DNA from: JAULUH01 sp032111745
GTDB lineage: Bacteria > Chloroflexota > Anaerolineae > JAAEKA01
Length of the DNA stretch: 36,998 bases
Reading direction: 5' to 3'
Assembly (NCBI GenBank): GCA_032111745.1
Contig: JAULUH010000508.1
Span: 1 to 36,998 of the forward strand
The number at the start of each line of letters is the position of its first letter. Within the stretch, counting starts at the first letter, position 1. A model generated the notes under the pieces. It saw nothing but the letters and a program-made list of their open reading frames with translations, ran no database searches and was not told where the DNA came from. The position numbers and the translations under genes were made by a program. Below, in pieces: positions 8,163 through 16,698 of the stretch.

Positions 8163-9311
8163 ATGTCGTCCTTCTGGCCTGGCATTTGCCGGCGCTCAAT
8201 CTGGTTGGCTGCGTTTGGCCTCTGGATTGGCCTGATCCTGTCATCCTGTAACCCGAGGCCGGTGCCTGTGGCAACCGCGCCGCCTCTACCCTCCCCCATC
8301 TCAACGGCTGCTGTGCTCCCGGCCACAGGTGTCCCCAACCCTGTTTCGCGAGTAGCAGTAGTACGGACGCCGACACCCCCTCCTGTGGGAGTCTCGCCGT
8401 TTACAGGCCTCAAGGTTGGCGACCCACAAGTGCTGGCCAGGATGCCGGCAGCGGTGAAGATCTCCAATTCACCCGTTGTCCGTCCCCAGTCGGGTCTGAG
8501 CCGGGCCGATGTCGTGGTGGAACATCTGGCCGAAGGTGGCATCACGCGCTTTACGGCGATTTACCATAGCCAGGATGCTGAGCGCATTGGCTCCGTGCGC
8601 AGCGCGCGCCTGATTGACCTGGAGTTGCCAGTGCTGTTCGACGCCTTTCTGGCTTACTCCGGTGCCAGCGGCGAGGTGTCTCGCCTGCTGGAGAGCTCGG
8701 ACATCGCCGAGCGCACCCTATCGGACTGGCGGGAGGATCCCGGATTCTTCCGCTTGCAGATCCCCGGCCGCGCGTACGACCATACGCTGTTTACCGACAC
8801 CGAGCTGTTGTGGCAGGTGGCCGCGGCCAAAGGCTGGACTGTCCAGCCCCGCTACCGCGGTTGGACCTGGAGCGATGAGCCACCCCCAGGAGCACAGCCG
8901 GCGCGCACGGTGGTAATTCCGTATAGTGAAGAGTACTCCGACGTCCGCTACCTTTACGACCCCAGCTTGGGCGCGTACAAGCGCTGGGTGGTCGGTGAGC
9001 CGCATATAGACGATCTGACACAAGAACAGCTGAGCACCCCCAATGTGGTTGTCCTGTACGTCAACCACGTGGACACCCTGATCCCGGAGGACGTCTTGGG
9101 CTCAAAGTCCAAGGAGATCCAGCTTTGGGGACAAGGCCGCGCCCAGCTATTTCGGGATGGGATGGTGACGGAAGGCGCCTGGGTGCGGCCGGGACGTGAG
9201 GATCCGTTGCTCTTTGTCGACGGCGATGGGCAGCCGATCCCGCTCCAGCCCGGGCCGGTGTGGCTTCAGATCGTGCCGCTAGACATGGCCGTCACTGTCG
9301 AGGCCCAGTGA
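8163..9311 (+). CDS. DUF3048 family lipoprotein (YerB-like)
   Basis: Secreted lipoprotein of 382 residues. A hydrophobic signal ends in LILSSC, followed by a short Pro-rich spacer. The body matches the DUF3048 family as I know it: VSPFTGLKV near the start, AVKISNSPVVRPQSGLSRAD, then VVEHLAEGGITRF and RIGSVRSAR. The family includes Bacillus YerB; its biochemical function is not established. The start at ATG 8163 follows GGAG at 8148-8151; a GTG at 8151 is also in frame but has no site of its own. It has its own promoter and stands between two same-strand genes with spacers of over 100 bases, so it is probably monocistronic. Confidence 0.87.
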   Translation: MSSFWPGICRRSIWLAAFGLWIGLILSSCNPRPVPVATAPPLPSPISTAAVLPATGVPNPVSRVAVVRTPTPPPVGVSPFTGLKVGDPQVLARMPAAVKISNSPVVRPQSGLSRADVVVEHLAEGGITRFTAIYHSQDAERIGSVRSARLIDLELPVLFDAFLAYSGASGEVSRLLESSDIAERTLSDWREDPGFFRLQIPGRAYDHTLFTDTELLWQVAAAKGWTVQPRYRGWTWSDEPPPGAQPARTVVIPYSEEYSDVRYLYDPSLGAYKRWVVGEPHIDDLTQEQLSTPNVVVLYVNHVDTLIPEDVLGSKSKEIQLWGQGRAQLFRDGMVTEGAWVRPGREDPLLFVDGDGQPIPLQPGPVWLQIVPLDMAVTVEAQ

Positions 9312-9359
9312 CGCCTGAGGGTGGCGGTACTTGAAGCTGGTGAGGGGGATTCCATAGAG

Positions 9360-9404
9360 CCGGCCTCCGGTCCGAGAACTGTACCGCAGCTTGCGGAAGG
9401 CCGG
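9360..9404 (+). repeat. Nested inverted repeat between DUF3048 and M50 genes
   Basis: Outer arms CCGGCCT (9360-9366) and AGGCCGG (9398-9404) enclose an inner hairpin CCGCA-GCT-TGCGG (9384-9396). No T run follows, so a terminator role for the DUF3048 gene is only possible. Confidence 0.35.
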
Positions 9405-9428
9405 AGCCGCGCGAGATAAGATGGAGTC

Positions 9429-10550
9429 ATGACCAGTACCCTAGCACCCATCCCTCAGGACACGCCCATTGCGGAGGCCGCTGCCACGGCGGCAATGGGA
9501 TCGAGCAGCGAGGTTGCAGCCGTGCAGGCCGCCCTCCATGATGTCATGTCGGTCGAGGAAGTGCGCCAACAGTCAGGTAAGGAACCGGCGATCTTCTTCG
9601 AGGGCCGCCTGCTGTGCGATGCCGAGACTGCGCTGACCCGCCTGCTGGGCCGCTTCGAGCTCCTCGGATACACCCCTTTGATCCGGCAACAGGGCGATCG
9701 GGACCTTGTCATCGCCTACGCGGAGGTGTTTAGCCCAACCAAGTCGCGCCTGTGGGTGCCTGTGGCTCTGTTCCTGGCTACGGTGCTCACTACAACGCTG
9801 GTCGGCGCGGGGATAGCCGGCGCTGACGTGCTGCGCAATCCGCTGGCAATCTTTCAGGGAGTGCCTTTTGCGGCGACGCTGCTGCTGATCCTCGGTATCC
9901 ACGAGCTGGGGCACTACGCCATGGGTCGATGGCACGGTGTGCATGTGACCCTGCCTTACTTCATCCCCGTGCCCTTGGGCTTGGGCACCTTCGGTGCGTT
10001 TATCCAGATGAAGAGCCCCATGCGCAACCGTACTGCGCTCTTCGACATCGGCCTGGCCGGTCCGGTGGCCGGTTTCGTGGCTGCCCTGCCGCTGTTGGTT
10101 ATCGGCTTGCTGTTGTCTGACGTCCGTGTGGGCAGCGGTAGCATGGGCCGCTCCCTGCTGACTCAGGTGTTGATCGACCTGTTGCAGCCGCACGGGCCGG
10201 GTTTTGCGGTCCAGCTACACCCTGTGGCTATCGCGGCCTACTTCGGCATCCTGCTGACCGGTTTCAATCTGCTGCCAGCCGGCCAGCTAGATGGCGGCCA
10301 CATCGCCTACGCCGCCCTGGGCCGGGCGGCCCGGCCGCTGGCCATCTTCACCCTGGTGGCCATGATGTTGTTGGGCATCTTCCTCTGGCAGGGGTGGCTG
10401 CTGTGGGCTGCTTTCGTGTTCTTCACCGGGCTGCGCCATCCCAGCCCTCTGAACGACATCACCCCCATCGATGCACCCCGCCGGGCCTTGGCCCTGGCTG
10501 CGGTGCTGCTCCTGGCCGTAACCTTCATCCCCGTGCCTTTTGCCGCTTGA
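9429..10550 (+). CDS. Site-2-protease family (M50) membrane metallopeptidase
   Basis: Multi-pass protein of 373 residues. A cytoplasmic N-terminal region of about 105 residues precedes the membrane part. The zinc site HELGH is at residues 158-162 within a membrane helix, and the second conserved motif NLLPAGQLDGGH at 280-291 supplies the Asp ligand. This is the standard layout of the S2P-type intramembrane proteases; the plant EGY and cyanobacterial relatives have a similar N-terminal domain. Substrates are unknown. One candidate, suggested only by proximity in the genome, is a membrane anti-sigma factor such as that at 2051-2731. GGAG at 9423-9426 is rather close to the ATG at 9429, but no better start is visible. 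Confidence 0.9.
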   Translation: MTSTLAPIPQDTPIAEAAATAAMGSSSEVAAVQAALHDVMSVEEVRQQSGKEPAIFFEGRLLCDAETALTRLLGRFELLGYTPLIRQQGDRDLVIAYAEVFSPTKSRLWVPVALFLATVLTTTLVGAGIAGADVLRNPLAIFQGVPFAATLLLILGIHELGHYAMGRWHGVHVTLPYFIPVPLGLGTFGAFIQMKSPMRNRTALFDIGLAGPVAGFVAALPLLVIGLLLSDVRVGSGSMGRSLLTQVLIDLLQPHGPGFAVQLHPVAIAAYFGILLTGFNLLPAGQLDGGHIAYAALGRAARPLAIFTLVAMMLLGIFLWQGWLLWAAFVFFTGLRHPSPLNDITPIDAPRRALALAAVLLLAVTFIPVPFAA

Positions 10551-10556
10551 CAGCCC

Positions 10557-12617
10557 CTACGGGCTTGGTTCGGGCAGCGGCAAGAGGATCCATCCCTCCC
10601 CATCAGCATCGGGCGGCTGCAGTGGCACCCCGTTGGCCTGGTTGACCAGGCGCAGAGCCAGGACGCCAGCCTGTGGCGCGCTGGCTGGCATTGGCACCCG
10701 CAGCCACGACAGCACGTTGCCGCCCGGCACCCACTCCGTGGCCCGGTGGGCTAGCTCGGCGCTGGCCTGGGCGAACTGCTCACCTGTAGCCGCTGCAGCC
10801 GGTCCGGCCTGGATCTGTAGGCCATGGGGCTGATCCGCCTCGGGCTGCGCGGTATGCCACAACAGGAATACCACCACCTCATCCGGCCCGGCACGCTCGA
10901 TGCCATAGCCGGTGAGGCGCAGGTTGGGCTCGAATGAGATGTCTGCGGGCCGCAGGCCGCTGGCAGTTGCAGCCGCCGCGGCTGCGTCCAGCCGGGCGAT
11001 CACCAGCGCAGGGCCGCCGGGTCCAGCCACCTCTTCCGAGTCCGTGAAGCCACTCCAGCCGGGCAGCCGCTCGAGCAACGGGTCGGGGCCCGCGTTGTGG
11101 GTGAACAGGTAGGTGGCGGGCTGCCCGGCAGGGGGCAAGGGCAGGACACTGCGGCCATCAAAGAAATGGACCAGCGGATCCTGGTAGGTGAGAATCCCGG
11201 TCAGCGGCACCTGTTCATGCACAAATGCGAAGGTTGGATGCCGGTAGATATCGGCCGACAGGTAGACATCCTCCTGAGGCCGGGCCGCCAGCCAATCTGC
11301 GGCAGCCGCCACATCGCCCTCGAACGCGTCGAAGGTCTCCGCCGCAGGCCCCCACCGGGTGAAATAGTCGCGCCAGGTCAGGGTGCCATGCCACAGCACC
11401 ACCAGTGCAATGGCCAGCGCAGCCAGCCACCGGCGGCGTTCCATCCGCAGCGCCAGCGCGCCCAGGGCGAGCGCAGGCAGCAGGTAGATGCCAGGCAGTA
11501 CACCCAGGGCTCGGGGCAGGGTGGGGAAGCGATCCACGGCCAGGAAGGTTGGAACCAGCAGCACGGGAAACCATAACAGCACAAAGAGGTGCGGCGACGA
11601 GCGCCGGATGACCCACAGCGCGCAGATCACCAGGCCGGCAACCGCCAACAGGGCCAGCACGAGATCGAATACGGGCCGGCCGGGGAGATTATAGAAAGTT
11701 GCCGGGTCCCCAGCGCCCGGCACGAAGAACTGGGCGATGTTGGCCACCACGGCCTGGCCCAGGCGCAGCCAGGGGTTATCGCCGGCCACCTCGGGGTTGA
11801 ACAGAGAAACCGCGTCAGCCCGCTGGGTGAGGCTGCCAGGGGAGCGCAGGAAGTAGAGCCCGAGAGGTGCAAAGACCACGGCGGCAACAGCGAACAGGGC
11901 CATCACTGGCCAGAAGGCGGCGCGCAGCAACGGCGGATAGTCCTCGAGCACCGCCATGCCGAGCGGAATCTGGAGCGCGCCCCGGACCGGCTTCCTGGCC
12001 AGAGGCCACTGCAGCAAGAGAAACAAGGCCAGGAAGATGGGGACAAGCCGGCTGGCGGTGTAGAAGTGCACTCCAAGCCCCAGGAACAGGCCGGAGATCA
12101 GGAACCAGGGCCAGGGCTGCCTGCCTTGGGCCACGCGGTTGGCCCCGCGCCAGAATGCGGCAAAGGCCAGGGTGGTCATCAGGGGCGTGAAAACCCCGCG
12201 GATGCCGAAGCGGCTGAAGTGCACATGCCAGTAGCTGGTGCTGAGCAATAACGCGGCGACCAGGGGCACCAGGACACCCCGGAGCTGGGTGCGGGCGAAG
12301 AGTTCCCGGCCCAGCCAATAGGTGGCCAGGGCGGTACCGACTCCTGCCAGTACAGAAGGCAGACGCAAGGCCAGGGGCGTGACCTCGAGGGCACGGATGG
12401 CGAGTGCCAGCACGGCCATGTGTAGACCCTCGCGGCCAAAGTTAGCAGGGAAGAAGACCTGGGGCCGGCCGGCCAGCACATCCAGCGCGTCGAGGCCGTT
12501 GGTGGCCTCGTCCCCAAAGAGCCCGGGCGGGAAGCGATCCAGCTGCCAGGTACGAAAGAGCAGGGAGACGCCCAGGATGAGCGCCAGGGCGAGGATATCC
12601 TTCTGGCCCTGGGACAT
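10557..12617 (-). CDS. GT-C fold membrane glycosyltransferase (ArnT/PMT-like)
   Basis: Large multi-pass protein of 686 residues with about ten or more hydrophobic helices followed by a soluble C-terminal region. The first outer loop has FGDEATNGLDAL, where the acidic pair fits the catalytic Asp of GT-C enzymes that use lipid-linked sugars, and a further loop motif YWHVHFSRFG that is common in this group. The probable role is transfer of a sugar from a polyprenyl-phosphate carrier to a protein or lipid at the outer face; the acceptor is unknown. The frame is open to a TTG at 12680, but that codon is the -35 box of the gene's own promoter, so the ATG at 12617 is the true start. It converges on the M50 gene, six bases apart. 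Confidence 0.82.
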   Translation of the reverse strand: MSQGQKDILALALILGVSLLFRTWQLDRFPPGLFGDEATNGLDALDVLAGRPQVFFPANFGREGLHMAVLALAIRALEVTPLALRLPSVLAGVGTALATYWLGRELFARTQLRGVLVPLVAALLLSTSYWHVHFSRFGIRGVFTPLMTTLAFAAFWRGANRVAQGRQPWPWFLISGLFLGLGVHFYTASRLVPIFLALFLLLQWPLARKPVRGALQIPLGMAVLEDYPPLLRAAFWPVMALFAVAAVVFAPLGLYFLRSPGSLTQRADAVSLFNPEVAGDNPWLRLGQAVVANIAQFFVPGAGDPATFYNLPGRPVFDLVLALLAVAGLVICALWVIRRSSPHLFVLLWFPVLLVPTFLAVDRFPTLPRALGVLPGIYLLPALALGALALRMERRRWLAALAIALVVLWHGTLTWRDYFTRWGPAAETFDAFEGDVAAAADWLAARPQEDVYLSADIYRHPTFAFVHEQVPLTGILTYQDPLVHFFDGRSVLPLPPAGQPATYLFTHNAGPDPLLERLPGWSGFTDSEEVAGPGGPALVIARLDAAAAAATASGLRPADISFEPNLRLTGYGIERAGPDEVVVFLLWHTAQPEADQPHGLQIQAGPAAAATGEQFAQASAELAHRATEWVPGGNVLSWLRVPMPASAPQAGVLALRLVNQANGVPLQPPDADGEGWILLPLPEPSP

Positions 12618-12651
12618 TGAGGACGAGCGCGAGGAGCGTTGCACGGCAGCC

Positions 12652-12680
12652 AGTATAGCACACGGCGCCGCAGGGTCCAA
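12652..12680 (-). promoter_or_regulatory. Promoter of the GT-C glycosyltransferase
   Basis: Minus strand TTGGAC (12680-12675), 17 bases, TATACT (12657-12652), preceded by TGC (extended -10). Confidence 0.75.
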
Positions 12681-12743
12681 TCAGGCCAAGGGGCGCAAAG
12701 GGACAGGCCGTGTCATGCCGGAAGGGACGGGGGGCGAACCATC

Positions 12744-12772
12744 TTGCCGGACAGGCAGGCCTGGCGTATAAT
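12744..12772 (+). promoter_or_regulatory. Promoter of the zincin gene
   Basis: TTGCCG at 12744-12749, 17-base spacer, TATAAT at 12767-12772. It is divergent from the glycosyltransferase promoter, with 63 bases between the two -35 boxes. Confidence 0.75.
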
Positions 12773-12815
12773 GCTGCCCCAGCTCATGGGCACGACGGCA
12801 AGAGAGGACGCTGGA

Positions 12816-13193
12816 ATGCTGAGCCTTGAAGAGTTTGAGCAACTGGTGGCAGACGCGGTGTCGTCGCTACCGGTCGACATCCTGGAGCGCATGGAGAACG
12901 TGGCAATCACGATCCAGGATTGGCCCACGCGCACCCAGTTGCGCTCGGCACGGGTGCCGCCGGGCTCGACCTTGTACGGACTTTACGAGGGGGTGCCGCT
13001 CACCCGGCGCACCAGCCATTATGGCATGGTTACCCCCGACCGCATCACCATCTTCCGCGGCCCCCTCGTGACCTATCTTCGCACCCCGGAGGCTATCGCC
13101 GAGCAGGTACGCCAGACCGTGCTCCATGAGATCGCCCATCACTTTGGGACCATGGACGAAGAGAAGCTCAGGCGGGCGCGGTACGGGAGGTGA
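12816..13193 (+). CDS. Zincin-like metallopeptidase (DUF1025 type)
   Basis: Small putative zinc peptidase of 125 residues. Its C-terminal part contains HEIAHHFGTMD, which fits the HExxHxxGxxD zinc pattern with His104, Glu105, His108 and Asp114. The region before it (ITIFRGPLV) is typical of the family, which is widespread in Actinobacteria and Chloroflexota and has no firmly known substrate. The frame extends upstream to 12639 and passes through the promoter, so the ATG at 12816 is chosen; AGAGAGGA at 12801-12808 is well placed. The gene converges on the tocopherol-cyclase-like gene, leaving only six bases between stops. Confidence 0.85.
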   Translation: MLSLEEFEQLVADAVSSLPVDILERMENVAITIQDWPTRTQLRSARVPPGSTLYGLYEGVPLTRRTSHYGMVTPDRITIFRGPLVTYLRTPEAIAEQVRQTVLHEIAHHFGTMDEEKLRRARYGR

Positions 13194-13199
13194 CCGCGT

Positions 13200-14181
13200 T
13201 CATAGTGCCAGCAGTTTTTCCAGGTTGCCGTGCACTTCGAGGCCGGCATAGCTCCCGGCACCGGCGAATACCTCGCGGCCGTCCAGGGTAGCCAGGCGCA
13301 CCTCCACCGTGGCGCTCAAGGTCTCGTCCACCCGCTTGCCCATCTCGAGCCGGGTTGGCCCCAGGAGGAGACCNNNNNNNNNNCTCGACCCTGCCGGCCT
13401 GCAGGACCAGCCGGTGGTGGTCGTTGGCCAGGCGCCAGGACACCATGCTGTCCGTGATCTCCAGGTGCTCGATACGGGCGCCGGTATAGGTGGCGAAGCG
13501 GTAGAGCAGACCATTGTGGGCCAGGCCGACGATAAAGCCCCGGAAGGCCTGGCGGACCCAGGGGATGATGGCGACGGATGCCGTGATGCAGGTGCCAGGG
13601 GTGGAGAAATGATTGGTTTGGAACCACACCCAGGCCTCGGGAAAGGACTGGCCCCAGTCCTTTTCGATGTAGCCGCGGCCGCCGGTGAAGTCGACAGACC
13701 GGCCGTCGACGGCCAGGGAGCCGTCGATTGGGTGGTCGAAGCTTAGCACGCCGTGATAACACTCCATCGCGGGCACCCAGGCGTACCAGCCCATGATGCC
13801 CGGCGATAGCGGCGACACCGGCCACGGCATCGTCCCCTGGAAGTGCAGCGTGCCGGCAACCTGCCCTTCAGGACGTTCAATCTGCAGGCTGATACTGTTC
13901 TGGGTGAAGCGGTTGGGGCCGATGGCGATATCAAAGTCCTCCTGCGAGGCCCAGAATTCGTCCAAAGGATAGGTATGATACGCGGAGCGCCCGGTGACGC
14001 CATCCAGCACCTGGACAAAGGCGTGGCCCTGGGGACCAAGGAAGACGCCGGGGATGACGGCAAAGCGTTGGGTGCCGCCAGCTGTGACCAATTTGTAGTA
14101 CCAACCCTCGAAGTAAGGGGGACGCTTGCCATGGCCGTGGTACATAGCCGGCCGCAGGGTAGTATGGATGAACTGTCGCAC
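13200..14181 (-). CDS. Tocopherol-cyclase-like protein, interrupted by assembly gap
   Basis: About 325 residues, related to the tocopherol cyclase family by the N-terminal PYFEGWYYK motif and the later GRGYIEKDWGQSFPEAW and WFQTNHF segments. In plants and cyanobacteria such enzymes close the chromanol ring; bacterial homologues outside phototrophs have no proven reaction, so only the fold family is claimed. Ten Ns at 13374-13383 split the gene. The reading frame before the gap (ending about QAGRVE) and after it (GLLLGPTRLEMGK to LEKLLAL, stop at 13200) differ by one position, so the gap must really be a multiple of three bases long if the gene is intact. The conceptual frame straight through the Ns ends in an artefactual Arg-rich tail. 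Confidence 0.8.
13374..13383. other. Assembly gap (10 N)
   Basis: Ten undetermined bases inside the tocopherol-cyclase-like gene. The frame analysis on each side says the stated length is not the true one. Confidence 0.95.
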
Positions 14182-14288
14182 GTGTGGGCTCCTGATGGGT
14201 TCAGATCGTGGTTGATACCAGTAAACAGCACTTTGTGCATGAAGACAGTTCTCTCGCTAACAAAGCTTTCATGGTTGGAGCAATGTTG

Positions 14289-14297
14289 TGCTATACT
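14289..14297 (+). promoter_or_regulatory. Extended -10 promoter of DUF5661/YigZ unit
   Basis: TGC followed by TATACT (14292-14297), 50 bases before the start. No good -35 box is present, as is usual for extended -10 promoters. Confidence 0.5.
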
Positions 14298-14347
14298 CAC
14301 GATGGAGACCTAACATTTCGATTTCTGCATTTGCGGAGGAAAGCCAG

Positions 14348-14617
14348 ATGAGCGCCAAGAAGCGTTTCACTTCCGACCAGGCCAAGCAGATAGGCGATGC
14401 CCTGGGCATCACGTGGAAGGCCTTTGACGTCGAGCAGTTCCGTATGGGGCTGGATGTCGAGATGGAGCACGGCAGCCACGACCCGTTGACGAATGTAACC
14501 AACGACGACCCCATGGTCACCGGCAAGATCGCCCTGGCCCATCTCAACGAGTTCCCGGACTATTACACCCGGCTGATGGAGATGGAGAAGGCGGCGGACG
14601 AGTTCTGGGCCAAGTGA
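14348..14617 (+). CDS. DUF5661 family small protein
   Basis: Soluble acidic protein of 89 residues. The pattern FTSDQAKQIGDALGI, FDVEQFRMGLDVEMEHG, then NVTNDDPMVTGKIALAHLNE and FPDYYTRL matches the DUF5661 family as I recall it; function unknown. The start at ATG 14348 follows GGAGGAAA at 14335-14342, so 20 codons readable upstream are not used. Its stop overlaps the start of the YigZ gene, so the two are probably translated as a coupled pair. Confidence 0.8.
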   Translation: MSAKKRFTSDQAKQIGDALGITWKAFDVEQFRMGLDVEMEHGSHDPLTNVTNDDPMVTGKIALAHLNEFPDYYTRLMEMEKAADEFWAK

Positions 14618-15228
14618 CGGTCCGCTACCCCATTCCGGCCCAGGTACACCGGGTAGAGGAGGAAATCGACCGCAGCCGGTTCATCACCACCGTGGCCCAC
14701 ACGCCGGCGGTGGAACAGGCGCGCGAGTTCATCGCCGCGCAGCGTGTGGAGTTCGGCGACGCCAGCCATAACTGTTGGGCCTATGTGATAGGGCCGCCGG
14801 GGAGCACCGCTCAGATGGGCTATAGCGACGACGGCGAGCCCCATGGCACAGCAGGCAAGCCCATGGCCACGGTGTTGCTGCACAGCGGAGTCGGCGATAT
14901 CACAGCCGTGGTGACGCGCTACTTCGGCGGCATCCTGCTCGGTAAGGGCGGGTTAGTGCGTGCCTACAGCGGTGGCGTCAAACTGGCCCTGGAAACGCTA
15001 CCCCTTGCTCAGCACGTCCCCACCGTAGGGTTGTTGGTAGTCCTCGATTACGGCAGCGTGGCCCCGATGCAACGGCTGCTGCCCGTTTTCGAGGCCCAGG
15101 TTGTTGCCGAAGACTACGGCGCCGACGTCACCTACCGCCTGCGTCTGCCTGAAGAGCGGGCCAGGGACCTGGAAAGGGCCCTGATCGACCTCACCGGAGG
15201 TCAAGTGCTGGTTGAGCAGCCGGAGTAA
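14614..15228 (+). CDS. YigZ/IMPACT family protein (UPF0029)
   Basis: Protein of 204 residues with the N-terminal IMPACT/UPF0029 fold. The signature motifs are HNCWAYVIG, SDDGEPHGTAGKPM and VVTRYFGGILLGKGGLVRAY, followed by the C-terminal DUF1949 (ferredoxin-like) half. Eukaryotic IMPACT regulates Gcn2; the bacterial proteins are thought to interact with RNA or translation factors, but this is not settled. It starts with GTG at 14614, overlapping the TGA of DUF5661 in the sequence GTGA, so translation is likely coupled. Confidence 0.9.
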   Translation: MTVRYPIPAQVHRVEEEIDRSRFITTVAHTPAVEQAREFIAAQRVEFGDASHNCWAYVIGPPGSTAQMGYSDDGEPHGTAGKPMATVLLHSGVGDITAVVTRYFGGILLGKGGLVRAYSGGVKLALETLPLAQHVPTVGLLVVLDYGSVAPMQRLLPVFEAQVVAEDYGADVTYRLRLPEERARDLERALIDLTGGQVLVEQPE

Positions 15229-15325
15229 TGTCGAGGCACATCCACGTGTCCGCCCTCGACCCAACCGGGGCAATGGTACCCGTTTTTGCCCCCTTTTTGG
15301 ACCTGGTGATTCACCTGGTTCATGC

Positions 15326-15331
15326 TATACT
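15326..15331 (+). promoter_or_regulatory. Probable extended -10 of the DUF937 gene
   Basis: TATACT at 15326-15331, preceded by TGC. The nearest TTGGAC (15297-15302) is 23 bases away and too far, so this would rely on the TG extension. Confidence 0.5.
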
Positions 15332-15337
15332 GGCTGT

Positions 15338-15360
15338 AGAGGTGCCGGTTGAGCACCTCT
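15338..15360 (+). other. Stem-loop at the expected 5' end of the DUF937 mRNA
   Basis: AGAGGTGC (15338-15345) pairs with GCACCTCT (15353-15360) around a seven-base loop. The first base falls seven bases after the -10 box, that is, at about +1. Such 5' hairpins can protect an mRNA; this role is inferred. Confidence 0.5.
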
Positions 15361-15413
15361 GCTCATGCCACGACCAATCGACAGATACTAGACGCACGAA
15401 AGGAACAACAACT

Positions 15414-16403
15414 ATGACTTCGTTACTGGACACTTTTGCCGCCCTGGCCACTCCTGAAGCTCTGCAAGGGATTGCCAAAAGCCTGCGGGTGGATCCCGCA
15501 GTGATGAGTCAGGGCCTCGAGCTGGCCGCGCCGACCCTGGTCACAGGGCTGGCCAATGCCGCCAGCACCCCGGAGGGATTGCAGACCGTCATGAGCCTGC
15601 TGCCCGCGGAGGCCACGGACAACGTGACCGGCCTGGTCGAGACCGCCTTCAACACGCCAGAGGGCCGATCGCAGCTCAAGCAACTTATGGATACCGCTCT
15701 GGGCGGCGGCATGGGCACGGTCAGCCGCACCCTGGATAAGGCTACCGGCGTTCCCGTCAGCGCCCTGCTTCCGGTGGCTGCGCCGGTGCTCATGAACGAG
15801 ATCAAGAAGATCGCCACCGCCCAGAACCTCGACGCCAACGGGGTAGCCCGGCTGCTGCAGGGCGAAGCCAACACGTTCATGGCTACGGGTGGGGAAGAGG
15901 CCGCTATCGTCAAGGATGCCTGGGCCAACGTGGAGCGGCTGAACACGGTCAAAGCGCGCTTTGATGCCAAGGAGCTGGCAGCCATCGCGGCCGCGCCCAT
16001 GGCGGCGGCCGGCCTGGTGATCAGTTCCGACCGGTCGTGGGCCGGCGGTATCTCCCAGGAACTGATGGCAGCTCTAGAGACAATCGATGCCGCCGAGACC
16101 AAGGCTGGAGACATTGCCCTGTTCGATCTATTGCCAGAGATGAGCCAGGAACAGGTGGAGACCTACCTCAACAACAACTCCGGCGATGTCATGTTGGGCA
16201 CCATCCGTAGCGCCGTCGCCGCGGTCAACGCCAAGGCCGCACCGGAGCAGGCAGCCAGCTACCGCTCGTTCTTGGTGACGGTGGCCGACAACGTAGCCAG
16301 GGCGGCTAAGGAGGGCGGCTTCCTGGGCATCGGCGCCAAGGAGGTGACCGACGCCGAGGCGGCAGCCGTGGCCCAGATCAAGGCCGCTGTCGAAGGCCGG
16401 TAG
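15414..16403 (+). CDS. DUF937-domain protein
   Basis: Protein of 329 residues, mostly helical and alanine-rich. The N-terminal half (SLLDTFAALATPEALQGIAK, then TLVTGLANAASTPEGLQ and GVPVSALLPVAAPVLMNEI) fits the DUF937/YidB family, whose function is unknown. The C-terminal half carries repeated helices (ELAAIAAAPMAAAGLVISSD, EELM-type amphipathic segments) and no catalytic motif. The start at ATG 15414 follows AAAGGAA at 15399-15405; the upstream 62 codons cross the promoter and stem-loop and are not coding. Confidence 0.8.
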   Translation: MTSLLDTFAALATPEALQGIAKSLRVDPAVMSQGLELAAPTLVTGLANAASTPEGLQTVMSLLPAEATDNVTGLVETAFNTPEGRSQLKQLMDTALGGGMGTVSRTLDKATGVPVSALLPVAAPVLMNEIKKIATAQNLDANGVARLLQGEANTFMATGGEEAAIVKDAWANVERLNTVKARFDAKELAAIAAAPMAAAGLVISSDRSWAGGISQELMAALETIDAAETKAGDIALFDLLPEMSQEQVETYLNNNSGDVMLGTIRSAVAAVNAKAAPEQAASYRSFLVTVADNVARAAKEGGFLGIGAKEVTDAEAAAVAQIKAAVEGR

Positions 16404-16515
16404 GCCAGCGCGATCTCCAACAGCCTGGCGGTCACGGCCATCTGCCTGGAGCGGGACAGCTGGCCGCCAGGCCGTCTGTAATGAGCCTCGACTCTTAAGT
16501 GGAAAAAAGAGAGCG

Positions 16516-16544
16516 TTGACTACAGACGAAAACGGTGGTACAAT
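16516..16544 (+). promoter_or_regulatory. Promoter of the HhH membrane protein
   Basis: TTGACT at 16516-16521, 17-base spacer, TACAAT at 16539-16544, with TGG before the -10. Confidence 0.85.
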
Positions 16545-16563
16545 TATAGTGTTATGACGACGT

Positions 16564-16577
16564 GCAGTTCGAACTGC
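16564..16577 (+). promoter_or_regulatory. 14-bp perfect palindrome downstream of the promoter
   Basis: GCAGTTCGAACTGC is a perfect inverted repeat beginning about 13 bases after the expected transcription start. It is placed like a repressor operator; the regulator is unknown. Confidence 0.45.
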
Positions 16578-16698
16578 GAGCAAGGGTCGAAGCAGGCCTG
16601 TCCGCAGACCGCTAGATCCGCTGCGGCAAATGTAGTCTGGGCACGGTTGTGCCCGCCAACGATTGGTTAACTCATTAAGTTCTCGGAGGTTATGTATC

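Noticed and set aside
9417..9428. TAAGAT as a -10 box giving a nearly leaderless M50 gene
   Set aside because: The only possible -35 (TTGCGG at 9391) is 20 bases away, and there is no TG extension.
11589..12251. ORF opposite the GT-C glycosyltransferase
   Set aside because: Gln/Gly/His-rich shadow without motif, promoter or ribosome site.
13168..13373. C-terminal extension of the tocopherol-cyclase-like protein in the frame straight through the Ns
   Set aside because: The frame after the gap is wrong; the correct one ends at 13200 with LEKLLAL.
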